Source: Phlyctochytrium arcticum
Taxonomy: Eukaryota > Chytridiomycota > Chytridiomycetes > Chytridiales > Chytridiaceae
DNA: 64,000 bases
Direction: 5' to 3'
Assembly (NCBI GenBank): GCA_025602905.1
Contig: JAHLKI010000022.1
Span: forward strand, 310,001 to 374,000
Both the position numbers and the translations under genes were made by a program. The first letter of the stretch is position 1, and each line of letters begins with the position of its first letter. Of the stretch, positions 45,284 through 57,814 are shown piece after piece. Under the pieces are notes generated by a model. That model saw only the letters and a program-made list of their open reading frames with translations, did not search any database and was not told the DNA's origin.

Positions 45284-47255
45284 TTACTGGTGGAGGGCAT
45301 ACTGTTAAGGGGAAAGGAAATGGATGAGACTCGGGTTTGAAGGGTGAGTAAAGGGGTAGATGTTCGTTGACTTACCTGTATCTGTGGAGGAAGTGATGAG
45401 CCATCTTCGTGTTGCTGCTGCTGTTGTTGTTGTTGTTGTTGTTGCTGCTGCTGCTGTTGTTGCTGCTGGGCTGCTTGAGCCTGGACTTGGGCCTGTGCTT
45501 GGGCCTGCGCTTGAGCTTGGGCTTGAGCCTGAGCTTGTGCTTGCATTTGGGCTGCCTGGTGTGCTTGGTGTTGAGCAGCCGCAGCAGCAGCCGCCGCCGC
45601 TTCTCGCACAACATGCTGTTGGTGTTGGTGGTGGTAAGCCAAGATTTGGGAATTGGCGTCCTGCCCGGATGCCGCTGCAGCGGCCTGCTGGTATGCCAAC
45701 ACAGCCTGGTGAGCAGCCGCAGCATCCACCTGGTTGCCCGACTGACTGGCAGCAGCTGCTACTGCCGCCGCGGCTGCGGCTTGACGAGCGGCATCTTCGG
45801 CAGTCAGTGTGCCTTCCCGATGCTGTTGCATGTGTTTCTCGGCTTCGTCGTCGCGGACTTCCATGATGCGTAACTGTCCATCGGCATCTCGAGTCGTTCC
45901 GTCGTCCATTTGTATCCGCTGACCCAACACCATTCCCCCCATTCCATTGTTCATTGCCTGAGCATTATTCGCCGCCATCATGCTGTTCATACTGCCCATG
46001 GGTAACAAGACCCACTGACCATTACCATTGCTGGCAACCGCTGCGTGGCCCGCACTCTGAGCAGCCAGCGCTCCATTTCGGGCGGCATCACTATCGTGAT
46101 CTTGTACCGCACCATCGACATCACCAATCATTCGGATACTGGGGAGAGGTATGCCGCCAAAGACGGGACCGAGGCCTGGCACTATGGGACCGCAGCGTCG
46201 GGCGGTAACATGGCGTTGTAAAGCGTCTTTACGGGTAAACGTCTTGCTGCAATAGGGACAGACATGCGTTTTTTCCTTGGTATGAACTGTACAGAGATGG
46301 AATGAGTGATGTGAAATCAAGAAGGACCACGGTGAGCAGGCTTACCATTCATATGCCGGTCACGATCGACTTTCCGTCCAAATGCCTTTTCACACAAATC
46401 ACAAGCATACGGCTTGTCACGTTCGGGGTCGTGGGTCTTGATGTGGGTTTGCAGATTAAAGTGTCGCGTGAATTGGCGTGGGCAGTTGGGGTGAGTACAT
46501 GGATAAACCTTGGTCGGTCGGCGTTTCCGCTTCATGGATGTCATGGTTGCATCCTCACGATCTGGGGCGGGTCCTGGTTGAATAGGTGCGGGTTGAGCCG
46601 CCACTGCAGCCGCTACCAGTAAAGGGAACGCACCTACACCAGAGGTCGATGTCTGTGGGACGGCGAAAAGGGGAGTATTGGTCCCTGGGTAAAAAAAGGA
46701 GAAGCGCGGTTGGTTGTTTCCGTTGGGTGATGAGCCCGCTAATGTTACTTGTTGGGCAAACTGGGCGTTGGCATCCTGTCGCTGTTCTTCGTCCGAGCGC
46801 TTCGGGGTTGGAGGTAAGGCATCGTGAGCGTTTGCTGCCGCTTGCGCTGATGCAAAACTTGCTTGTGCTGCAGATGCACTTGCTGCCAATTGCTAATGAA
46901 AAAGGAGTTAAGTCATTTGACAGGTCTCGGGCATTTTTGCATGATTTACCTCTCGTACTCGCTCAAGCACTCCAGCTTCATCCATGGCGCCTTCTTCATT
47001 CAGTACACTCATTATTTTGGAAATCTTGCGTCGCAGCTGGACAACCTCATCCTCGGGCCGGTCAGGGTCATCAGCGACACTATTGAGAGTTTGCAAAACT
47101 TCTTCGGCCGATAATGTGGCTTGATGGTGGTGGTGGACCTCGTGGGGATGCTCCGGCCCCACCGTCTCCATGTCTTGCTTGAGTTCATCCATGGAGGTAT
47201 CCTGCTCCTCGCCCGCATCTGCGTGGGGGTCTTGATGCACGTCCAGTTCCGACAT
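45284..47255 (-). CDS. C2H2 zinc-finger transcription factor with polyQ and polyA tracts
   Basis: Four exons (46950-47255, 46346-46892, 45376-46286, 45284-45301) encode 593 aa. Three tandem C2H2 fingers lie at about residues 205-290: Y-P-C-T-H-P-N-C..H-I-K-T-H, Y-A-C-D-L-C..H-M-N-G-V-H and H-V-C-P-Y-C..H-V-T-A-R-R-C (the third ends H-x4-C). A Q/A-rich region (about 440-575) contains two long runs: a mixed A/Q run and about 18 consecutive Gln. The last coding exon is only 18 nt (Y-A-L-H-Q and stop). The 74-nt intron before it has good signals, but reading through it stays open for about 90 codons. It is likely a nuclear DNA-binding regulator. Confidence 0.82.
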
Positions 47256-48199
47256 ATCGCCTCTGTTTTTGGCAATTCAGGAGTACCGACGTGGCCCTCT
47301 TCTTGAAAACGACCGACACAATGATCTGGAAAATGACAATCAGCAAATTTACAAGTAGGCGGTAGTGCTCGGGAGCAAGGTACCCCACCGATTCGGTCCC
47401 TGACGCGAAATGGGTCCTTTCGACGCGCAGAACACAGCCCAGCGGGTAACGATTGAAGTGAGCCGTGCGCTTGTGGTAGTAAAGGTGACTTCCAGGCGGC
47501 GAAGGAGGGTTGTTCTCGTCCAGCGATTTGGCAGCCCGGAATCACAGGAATCCTATAGGAAATCCAGGAAGTCTTTGTCCGTCCGTGCACGCGTGCGCCA
47601 CACATCACATGACGCCTGTGCCACAATTGCCGGCTGGCCCAATCACATTGCGCGGGCCGCAAAGTCACCGGCGTCTTTTGGGCGAGCCTTTGCCACTTGC
47701 GCGTTCTCCTCTTTCTCCGCTCCAACTGTCATTTTGTTGGTCTTTGGATCTGGCTTGATCTATATACAGGGTCTTCTCGCGGTGAACGGGGTCTTGAAGG
47801 CATAGAAAACATAGTACGGTTTTCTTTAGGTCAGGTTGGGTGGATGGTCCTTCTAGGCAACGGCAATGGTCAAAGTTGTCGGCAAGTCTGATGAATACGT
47901 CCCTACGAAGCTTCATGACTTTGAAAAGCTTTCACGACTCCTGGAGTGAGATGAGTTGCGAAAGTAAAGCTTGCTGCCAACTTGACATTTGGGATGGAGA
48001 GACAAGAGCCATCGCTAGTAATGGTGCCTGGCACTGTCTGCCATCCATGCGTGCTTTCTCGGGATTGAGAAGCTCCAATTTTTTCCCTCGACGCAGAGGT
48101 CGATTGACCTTGGATGCGCAGGAATGCTGGTGGGCTTTGAGAAACGGAGAAACGGGTCAACAGGATTTCAAATTGCAAAAAAATGCAAAAATGGTTTAG
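47256..48199. other. Intergenic, 0.9 kb, no gene seen
   Basis: Upstream region of the zinc-finger gene up to a tRNA. A 131-codon plus-strand frame (47410-47805) is Arg/Val-rich without motifs and is not called. Confidence 0.5.
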
Positions 48200-48271
48200 A
48201 GGAGCCACCGAGATTTGAACTCGGGACCTGCCGATCTGCAGTCGGCCGCTCTACCGCTGAGCTATAACTCC
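48200..48271 (-). tRNA. tRNA-Cys (GCA)
   Basis: This 72-nt cloverleaf has acceptor GGAGTTA/TGGCTCC-like pairing, anticodon loop CTGCAGA (GCA) and a U discriminator as expected for cysteine. There is no intron. An identical copy in the opposite orientation lies at 54950. Confidence 0.95.
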
Positions 48272-48639
48272 TTGATAAAAGTTTACGATTAATGGGTGAA
48301 CACATTCCAAAACCAAGTGGTGATGGACAGCTCACCATATTCTCACGAGTGTATTAACAATGCGCCGTGGAAATGGGCAGGCTCACAAGATGGAGATCAA
48401 ACAATTTTTTTCATTGGTATTTAATGCAAAATATAGTGTATGTTATAGAATGTATTATGGTATGAGGTTACAAAGACAATGAAAGTTGAAGTCTTCCCGG
48501 CCCTTCCGCGCCTTCTTCGGGCCCCTCCGGCCCTCAGGCAACGAATGCACTGCCATCCCGAGCACAGTACAGCACTGCGCGCCACCACCGCGCAGCGTCA
48601 GTCCGTTTCTGCCACACACCTACAGCACAGAGAAGAACG

Positions 48640-49201
48640 TACACTCACCTAAGAAATCCAGTCCTGTCCTGATCCAGTCCTGATCCAGTCCTGATCCTGT
48701 CCTGATCCTGTCCTGATCCTGTCCTGATCCGGTCCAGATCCGGTCCAGATCCAGTCCTGACGTTGGGGTGCTGAGGGGGTGCTGAAGGGGTGCTGAAGGG
48801 GTGCTGAAGGGGTGCTGAATGGGGTGCTGAATGGGGTGCTGAATGGGGTGCTGAATGGGGTGCTGAATGGGGTGCTGAATGGGGTGCTGAATGGGGTGCT
48901 GAATGGGGTGCTGAACGGGGTGCTGAACGGGGTGCTGGTGGAGGGGTGCTGGTTGGGAGGGGTGCTGTGGTTGATGGAAGGTGCTGGTTGATGGTGATGA
49001 GGCGAAGGATAGGCGTAAAGGACGGCGACGTGAACGGAACTGAGAAGTGAAAGGAGGGATATGGCGGTCAGCACAAGAAAAACCAATCACAGAATGAGAC
49101 GGGTGAAGTATACTTACAGGGTGGGGAATGGAGCTGGAAGCGGGTGGGTGAGATGACGAAAAAAGCAAGAGGGAAGCGGGGGGAAGGCCGGCTTTTATAG
49201 C
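48640..49201 (-). other. Spliced transcription unit without a start codon, spanning the minisatellite
   Basis: On the minus strand a CTATAAAAG element sits at about 49193-49201. About 70 nt downstream there is a strong donor GTAAGTATAC (about 49118). A GCTGAC branch point (about 49069) and a pyrimidine tract ending CTTCTCAG (about 49043) follow. The exon then runs into the repeat arrays and reaches CTTAG-GTGAGTG near 48650, a possible second donor. No ATG occurs in the inferred exons before the arrays, although open frames of 145-182 codons cross the repeats. It is either a spliced non-coding RNA or a gene whose start was lost. Confidence 0.4.
48650..48960 (-). repeat. Compound minisatellite (11-nt and 12-nt units)
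   Basis: Two adjoining tandem arrays are visible. At 48660-48760 a unit close to CCTGATCCAGT (11 nt) repeats about nine times, with variants CCTGTCCTGAT and CCAGATCCGGT. At 48768-48945 a unit GGGGTGCTGAAT (12 nt, with 11- and 12-nt variants) repeats about 14 times. Both are transcribed if the upstream TATA element on the minus strand is used. The 12-nt unit would encode four-residue repeats in any frame. Confidence 0.9.
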
Positions 49202-52041
49202 CCGAGGGTGTGATTGCGGCGTGGCTTTGGAAAAGAAGGTGATTGGCTGAAAGTTGCATCAGGCCACCCGGGCCAATCCCTTGCGCAGGAAAATCCTAGG
49301 AACATGGCTTCCGCGCGCTGCAGGGTCGACGCGTCGGGCCCGATTTTCATCTTGACCTCGTAAAGAACTTTTCGTCGAGATCGGTGGGCGGCCAGGCTAG
49401 CTCGTAAAACGAAGAATGAATGTATAAGTTTTGTAACGGAGTGCATGGTCCTGGTGCAGTGAGCCCGCTACGATGAGCTGCCGTGGCAGGTTTGGTGTTA
49501 TCCTGAACACTAAGGGCTTGAAGTAGTTGGGTGAACGGTCGGCCAAATACCGCAACAAGGCAAGGGCGGCATGGTATTTGACAAAGGCTATCGGATTGAG
49601 CGTATGAAGTTCATTCGATATGGTGTTATGTTCCGTCCTTCAAGTCTTGTTTGTCTTGCCGTTGTCTTTTTTCCAAAGAGTTTTTGTCGCTCGGCTCAAA
49701 AGACGCGTGATTGTTTAGATCGAGTTTCCCCCCGGCAAGGTTTTTCCAAGTTCACTATTTTCAACTCGAAACACCCCGCGACTTTGGACTCCAAAAACGC
49801 TCTCAAAAGAACCAACAACGACAAACAGGAAGCTGCATTATGATACGGGTACTGCGCATATTGTCTAATGGCAAAGAAGGCCAGGTGGAGCAACGATTAT
49901 CGGGTTTCGGATATCCTAGTCGTTGTGTTTAGAACGTTTTGTCCTTCTCTGACTTTTGAAAATAGCCTCATATAGACCTACCACCACAACCTTACAGAAC
50001 AAGCAGCAGCCTACCTGCCAGTACTGGCCAAGAATCAACCCCCTAAAATCCTTTCCCACACCACCTACTTTCAAAACCAATCGTTGTTTACGCCCGCAAA
50101 CCAGCGAAACCACTCCTACCAGAGTCCCCGATTGGACCCGCCAATAACGTCAATTTGGGCTCACACCGACTTGCTCGTCTCCAGGAATGTGTTATTTGTG
50201 CCGCACTCGTCGTTGAATGGCAGTCAGACCGGTAATCATTCTCAATTTTGTGTAAAGGAGGACAGCAACTGATGATGACTTTTTTCAGATCCATCCCCAC
50301 GCATACATCCGGTCTCCATCCTCCATCCTCCCCCCGATACCTCCCTCCAACCTCTTTCCCTCCCCATTGGGCTGACCAACGCATCACCGTCCGTCTTTCA
50401 GCCGAGAAATCTACAATCTACCGATCGCCTGCCCATACCAGACAAACGTACGCTTGACCCCAGAGCTGCGCACGTTTGAAATGCCGCTTCATCTTCGCTC
50501 CAGAAAACTCCCCGTCTTCTCCGACCAAAATCTCTCACCTGCCGTCAATAAACCCCCCTCGCCGTAACCCGTATCGTATTTCCAATCTGCCAACGTTCGG
50601 GGATGCAAAATTCGGCTGGTCATTTCCACAAGCACGAGAGTCGTTGAAACGCTGTGCATGCACGATTTAAGGTTTGGTCCTGGGGCACCCAGACATTCTT
50701 CCTATCAACAATGGGGTCATCTGCGCCGAATGACATTCGTGCTTCGGGACATGCCGACGCATATAGTAAGGTTATGCTCCAACCTCACACTGTTACCTCC
50801 GAAGGCAACCCAGCTCGCCTGGCAATGCCCCACTCTAAGTAATTGGATTGTCCGGTAAGTATATATGTATGCATTCGTTCCCTTTGGTGGTGTACCCCAT
50901 TATGGGAGAACTGGTCATCGACGGAGCTAAGTGAACGGGAGGCATCTTTGAACTGTTTGGAGGAACAGCCCATTTGTGCTTTGACGGCTGCAGAAACCCG
51001 ATGAGAGGCCGAAAAAGCAAGCCAGGACATATTGTTGCGTTCTTCCCAAGCTTTATCGTTTCCTCGTCTTTGTATTTCTTCATACAATCACAATCCCAGT
51101 CAAATACACTACGATTTTTCGCATCCTACATATGAGCGTTTTGAAAAGCTCCATATTTTCTCGCTTTCTATATATACTCTGGGTCGATTGGACGCGCTTT
51201 CCAAGCTGCGCACCTTGCCAAATGCTTTCTTCTTGTTGATTTGAGTTGAATGCAATCTGTGATTTTACAGCGCTGGGAATGTCGGTTGACCGGCAATTAA
51301 TTACAACAAATTGGCAGAAAATTTTTAGGCCAATTTCCCCCATGCTGATAAGCGTAAAGCTACAGATAATTTCGATCCTATTCCTCTTCGCGGATGAATT
51401 GATTTGGGTATTTGTGCAGAAACTTCGAGCGGCTGATGACTTTGGCTTCAAGTCGGACTGGGACGACGCGAGAGAGTTGACGTGGGAATATATTCATCCA
51501 GCTCGCCCAAAAGTCTGTAAAACCATTTGAAGCTATCCCGGCAACGAATCAGTATACTCAAGGTGATCCACACTACCAAGACTGCCCACATGTAGTTTGG
51601 TAAATGATACTCAATTAAGAATTGCAACATCCTGGTACATGGTCTAGGCCAGGGTACAGACAGATGGGTATACACCAGCAGATGACTATGCTATGCTGTG
51701 ATTTTAGACTCATACAAGAACGTGAAATAGGGAGAAAGACTCTGCGTAGAAGAGCCAACCGGAGCCGTCCACTCTTTGCAGCAATTCCAAAGCATCCACG
51801 GCAGTTTGGCTTCGCAGATCCCCCCAACCTGCTCTACCGTCCACCTCGCGGTCCGGCCAGAGAAGCTTGCGCGGCTACCCGTAGCATCTTTCAGTTGTCC
51901 TAGGGCCCAATCCGGAGTTTGGTGCGAACTCTCGAAGGGTTAGGATTTGGAAAGGGCTGGGTGGAACCAGTTGGGCTAAGGTGCTGTACTAGGTTCTTTT
52001 CACCGATGTGGATCTTCAGGCCATGAGGTTCGCGCCGCTGC
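49202..52041. other. Gene-poor region, 2.8 kb
   Basis: Only short frames without motifs. A segment near 51774-51812 (TTTGCAGCAATTCCAAAGCATCC) has a close relative at about 54094-54120. This suggests both are parts of an unrecognised dispersed repeat. No confident gene, RNA or complete transposon. Confidence 0.45.
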
Positions 52042-52450
52042 TTATATTGAAATTTTGACCCGGGCGGATGCTGCTAATAGTTTCGCTTGGGCTCTCGCGG
52101 GTGCCCCATGATGAGTTCTGTTCCAGGAGAACCTAGCGGCATCAATTCCTGCAGATTTGAGCATGATTCTGGAAAGCTGACGGACTTCCCTCTCCTTGTA
52201 GGATATGTCCATAAAAAGCGGTTGGGTTATAAGATGCCCCATGCGTAAGCGTCGGAGTGACCCGAGGCAAAAGGAAGGGGACGCCGTGGGCCAGGCTCAA
52301 ATCCCAAGATTCGGCGGGTCGCCACCCGAACTCGTGGACATGAATCGATCCACGAGACTGCCATTCGAAACGATACCAATAGTCGGTGTTCCGGATTTTG
52401 TCCGGCATAGGAATAAATCCAATCCGATGCGGGTCCAGTCGTTCAAGACT
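52042..52450 (-). pseudogene. Helitron Rep-helicase fragment
   Basis: The minus-strand conceptual peptide contains D-Y-W-Y-R-F-E-W-Q-S-R-G-S-I-H-V-H-E-F (about 52385-52325). This is the Helitron-like N-terminal motif that normally ends H-x-H-G and includes the rolling-circle endonuclease histidines. Here the H-x-H is kept. The frame beyond decays, and overlapping frames continue to about 52042. No terminal structure (5'-TC, 3'-CTRR hairpin) was found by eye. Confidence 0.6.
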
Positions 52451-52891
52451 TGACGGCTACTATTCTACGGTGAAAACAACCGTATGATGGAATCCCAACG
52501 AAAACTGGAAACATTGATCCAGCATCCGCTGAATAGCGCAGAAATTCAGATAGCAGTTATGTGAGGATTGTCGATTACGTTGCGGGAACGGCTGGCAGGA
52601 TTGGATGATGGGGCGGTGCCATGGTCGAGGATTTCCAAGAAGTTGAGAGTCAGATCAAGTCAAGGGGAAGTAATAACGTATTCAGGAATGTATGGGGTGG
52701 AAGCGGCTTGGTTGTACAGAAGGGGGCCATCCGCATGGCCAGAAATTTCCAGTCCGAGGGGCTCCACTTTCCTGCAAGGTCGTCAGGTTCGGCCAACTCG
52801 GGGACTCTACGTGTAGGGTGAAACACGTGGTTATCCGGTTCACCAAATGTACGACAACGTGTTTTCGGCAGAACCATACGAATCCATCTGT

Positions 52892-53743
52892 CTATGCTGA
52901 CTTCGGTGCGTGTATGAAAGTTTTCGCTTTCTCAGGTTGTCGCGCTTGGCGCCCACATTGGCTGCTGCACCAAACTCCTTGCCCCATCCGGAGTGCAATC
53001 AGTGAATAAAAGATCACAATACGCCCCTCGTATATCGCCGACCGCGGCATTGGGAACCAATATGTCGCAGAAATAGCGGCGCATCTCTCTCTCTCATCAA
53101 TAGGATTACGGGCGGTAGTGGTGGTCTGTAATTCACCTGTGAGCCTATTGAAGGCTGCGAGATAGTTCGAGTAGTTACGGCAAGTAAGTTGTCGTAGGTT
53201 AGCCATGATGCCCTCTCGAGGGTTGCGCGGCTCGAGGCGGCCACGTAGCATTTCTTCGAACTCGTCCCGGGTGGCCGGTCGTTCAGCTAAGGTGAGGGCG
53301 GCAAAGTAATCTTTGGCGACCCCTTCTAGAGATCTTTCGATATAGTCAAGATACTGACGCCCTTGGCGTTGGCTATGGTTGGCCGGTGAATTGTCGAGGA
53401 ACGCGTAGTGCTTATCCAAAAAATCCCGAATCTTCTTGTGGGACTGGATGTCATTCCCTTCGCCGGAGAACATAGCGCTGTCTGCTTTTCCTTGGAGGGA
53501 CTTGCCCTGCATAGAATCGAACAAGTTTCCTTGGGTGCCATCCCCGGAACTGGCTGCGGCTGGATTTAGTAATGCGACGTCCTCTTGCAGGGATGCGATG
53601 ATCGCCATAAGCTGCTGTTTGTCCGGGGCTTCGGTCTGAGCAGTGGGGGCAGGTGCTCCTTTGAGGGTGAACGCTGCGAGATGAGCGGTGCCCGAAAAGG
53701 ACATCCCAGTCATCCCCTTGGGTTCCTCGAACGGCTTAACCAC
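52892..53743 (-). pseudogene. Retrotransposon gag-like fragment
   Basis: A 284-codon open frame contains a region resembling the retrotransposon gag capsid domain. It has D-Y-I-E-R-S-L-E-G-V-A-K-D-Y-F-A-A-L, then D-E-F-E-E-M-L-R-G-R-L-E-P, then L-R-Q-L-T-C-R-N-Y-S-N-Y-L-A-A-F-N-R-L. This is the spacing of helices seen in Ty3/gypsy-type gag. No CCHC knuckle, protease, polymerase or LTR is seen nearby. The C-terminal part looks out of frame. The start may be at the Met at 53743 or internal. A relic or a solo domesticated gag are both possible. Confidence 0.5.
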
Positions 53744-54949
53744 GTCCCTCTGGAGTTCTTTGGTGGGCCCTCATGGGTTCGACACCTCCAGCGTGGTTGT
53801 CTGAGCTGGTCGCACCAGTCTCTAGACCATCTTGCGCTCTCGCGATGCCCTGCACTCATTCTCACCGCTATAATGCACCGAAGGTTAAATACAGTTGCGG
53901 CACATGGCTCCAATCCAGCCTCTTACTAATTGCAGCCTAATTGTGGGCAAATCGTCTCCACAAACTGCCCATTAAACCGGATATCTGTGTGTGGTTTCTT
54001 GGATGGTTCGCGCGTAACTCAAACAGTTGGGTTCTACAACACCAAAAGAGTTATTCAAACGAATCAAAATTGTTAAATTTTTGGAACATACACTCTTTGC
54101 AGCAATCCCAAAGCATCCAAAATAGACTGTCCACGCCCAACCAGCCCACTTCCGCTGCATCAGTAGGGCCCTGTGTAGGCAACGAGTGTGAACTGGCAGA
54201 GGGCAGTATATGATCCAAATGGCTGAAGTATCTACAAACGCGCCGCGCCATCTGCAGCGTTTTTAGGCAAACACTGCAGGGTTTGTTAGATCGGGATTCA
54301 AGGACACCCAGGCACTGGCAGGCAGGCATATCGTCCGTGATCTGAGCCGACTGGTCTGCGATGGTGACGAGATCTAGGACCTGTCAAGATGCAAGTTCTG
54401 AAATATCGCATCCTTTTTAGTGACTGATTGAACAAGGACGCTAATCACTCTTACCTAGCATATTCACTTAGTTTGCTTCACTCATGAGGCGGGATCCGTT
54501 TTCAACGTATTGAATGGCGGTCGCGCAACAGCGCGGGCATGAGCAAAGAAATTGACAGATCCGTGGGCCAAATCTTGATCTCCCGCTTCAGTGGGGGACA
54601 TGTTTCGGCTCACACGTCTGGCCAGTGAAGTGGATGGCAGAAGAGTCTGATGGATAGATTTTATCATAAACGCTGGACCGATCCAGGATCCTGAACACAG
54701 CTGTCAGTCACACTTGATCGTCGCAGAATGCTTGTAGTTTTGTCAAGGCCACCCACCTTTACATAGAGTTCCCTCATGTGCTCTATGGAGCCTGCAATTG
54801 AGACGCTGTCGTTGCATTGTCTGCCATCTCTGCTGGAGAGATCAAAGATATTTGTGAAAACGCGACGTATTCTCGGACCGAGGGGGAAAAGCCCCCCACG
54901 TTCCAAAATATTGTGATATAATGAACAACAGATGCTCGGTTTTCATGAA
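53744..54949. other. Intergenic, repeat-like, no gene seen
   Basis: Holds a second copy of the 51.8-kb repeat segment (about 54094-54120). Other short frames have no motif. Confidence 0.45.
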
Positions 54950-55021
54950 GGAGTTATAGCTCAGCGGTAGAGCGGCCGACTGCAGATCGGCAGGTCCCGA
55001 GTTCAAATCTCGGTGGCTCCT
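54950..55021 (+). tRNA. tRNA-Cys (GCA)
   Basis: Identical over its length to the copy at 48200, with anticodon GCA and U discriminator. It lies in the opposite orientation, about 6.7 kb away. Flanks are mostly unrelated apart from a few bases. Confidence 0.95.
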
Positions 55022-55338
55022 CGAAATACTTTTTTCATTTTTTGTTCTCATCTGTCATTCCTAAATGGTTCTCTCGAACTTTTCGAGGCCGAATACACTT
55101 GTTATTGCCCCAATTGCACGCATTTATTTACCAGATCCTCCCATGTTAGATTTGGATGGTTGGATCCCGTCCCATAGATGACTTCGAACAAGGTTGCATC
55201 GGAGGATGTCAAATGGTCCGGTAGAGCAAATAATTCAAGATCGATAGGGAGCGAATAGCATTGACAATAGTCAAAGGGACTCGACATTCAAAAATAACGT
55301 CAAGCAATAAATTAGTGCATATGAACAGAAAACAGGAT

Positions 55339-56440
<1,102 letters not shown>

Positions 56441-56626
56441 TGTATGTCCGTCTGTGGATTGACTTTTGTCGCATTTCACTGTTTCTCACGATTGCTCTGG
56501 GTGATGGTGGTACAATGTTCATGTCTGTCACCAAGGCGACCCACGACCTCTTTCAGGCTGGTGTCAATTTGATGAAGATGAAGGTGGTGATAAATACACA
56601 TTGAATAAGATGAACTAAAGGAGTAA

Positions 56627-57814
56627 CTATTCTACATGGTACATCTCTTCCAGAATTTCCACGGCAGCCTTGTCGAGGACCACAATCTCATTCTCCAGCA
56701 GAGGGGTAACAATAATCTCACGAGCACTTGAGACCAGAAGAGGGCGCTCCTTCTCGAGCTGGCGCACTGGGTCAGCCAATCGTTTTCGAAACTTTTCAGC
56801 GGCAGCAACAAGTTCCTTTTCTGGCTCAGTGTTGCCGTACACAAAGTAGACCCGCTTTCCTTTCAGTGACAATGCAACGAGGCGGTCCACAAGAGCCTGT
56901 TTCCTCGAGTTGGGTAATGCGAGCGAGTCCACGATAATCAGCTGGTCTTGGGCGTATTTGGCAGAAAGGGCGGATCGAATCGCATGATCATACACTTTTC
57001 GTGGGATTTCGGTCGTCTTGTTATGGGGTCGTGGTCCATGAACACGGTAACCTAGAGATTTAGATATGAGATGGACTGTCAACTGGACTAGACGACAACG
57101 ATCGAATACAAACCTCCTCGCCATTGGGGAGCACGGACAGTCCGAACTCGAGCCTTTCCTCGTCCTTTCTGAGGGAAAGGCTTCCTTCCAGAGGTCCGAA
57201 CTTGTCCTAACGCTTTTGTGCTTTCCGTTCCCGCAGCCAACCAACTAGCTTCGTAGCGCACTGCTCTTGAAAGAAGATCCGATCGGACTGTAGCGCCGAA
57301 AACTGTGCGGTCCAGCTGCAAAAGTCCGAGAGGGTGGGGGCTTGGTGTGGTAAACGAATGCAGATATGCCTGAACTGTGGGCGACTTCCAGGAATGGTCT
57401 AGGAAAGGACAAAGAGGATAAGAGGAAATTAGGAGGGTTGACCCAGGCCAGCACTCACTTTTGGTATCAGAGTAAGTCTCGACTTCAGAGCTGGGTAATT
57501 TGTCTTCGAACGTAACGACCTTTGTCAAAGGGTGCAGCCGCGTAGGAAGAGCTCCTTGTGGGGTTGGAACAAGGATGGTGGTGGAGGAGGAGGGGGTTTC
57601 GGTTGAGATACTAGCAGATACTTTTCCAGATCCCCAAAAATGCGAAGTGGAAGGGATCTAAGTGGTGAGGTTTTAGCTGGTTGCAACTTACTCACCGATC
57701 TCCACACACAGAACGTACCAAGGGTGATCGCAAGCTTCCTATGCTGGAGCGCAAACAAAGCGTGCGAGCTAGCAGGCTTTGTGCCGCCGACACTCCTCGT
57801 TGTGATGTTGACAT
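56627..57814 (-). CDS. Mitochondrial large-subunit ribosomal protein uL4m
   Basis: Four exons (57719-57814, 57459-57657, 57114-57398, 56627-57051) encode 334 aa. The N terminus is basic and hydroxylated (M-S-T-S-Q-R-G-V-S-A) and suits a mitochondrial presequence. The uL4 core includes R-T-S-G-R-K-P-F-P-Q-K-G-R-G-K-A-R and P-Q-W-R-G-G, spliced to Y-R-V-H-G-P-R-P. This is the extended loop that lines the ribosomal exit tunnel. The rest (K-V-Y-D-H-A-I-R-S-A-L-S) is also typical. The first donor is GTACGT. Using the downstream GTGAGT instead breaks the frame. Confidence 0.9.

Noticed and set aside
45360..45873. Plus-strand Leu/Val-rich frames of 150-170 codons
   Set aside because: Shadows of the CAG/GCA repeats encoding polyQ/polyA in the minus-strand transcription factor.
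47012..47725. 237-codon minus-strand frame upstream of the zinc-finger gene
   Set aside because: It overlaps exon 1 of the transcription factor in a different frame and is Arg/Pro/Trp-rich without motifs.
48500..49000. CRISPR array
   Set aside because: The repeats are directly abutting 11-12 nt minisatellite units without spacers, in a eukaryote.
55102..55287. 61-codon minus-strand frame between tRNA-Cys and TRM8
   Set aside because: Open and of ordinary composition, but it has no motif, no homolog I recall and no promoter signal.
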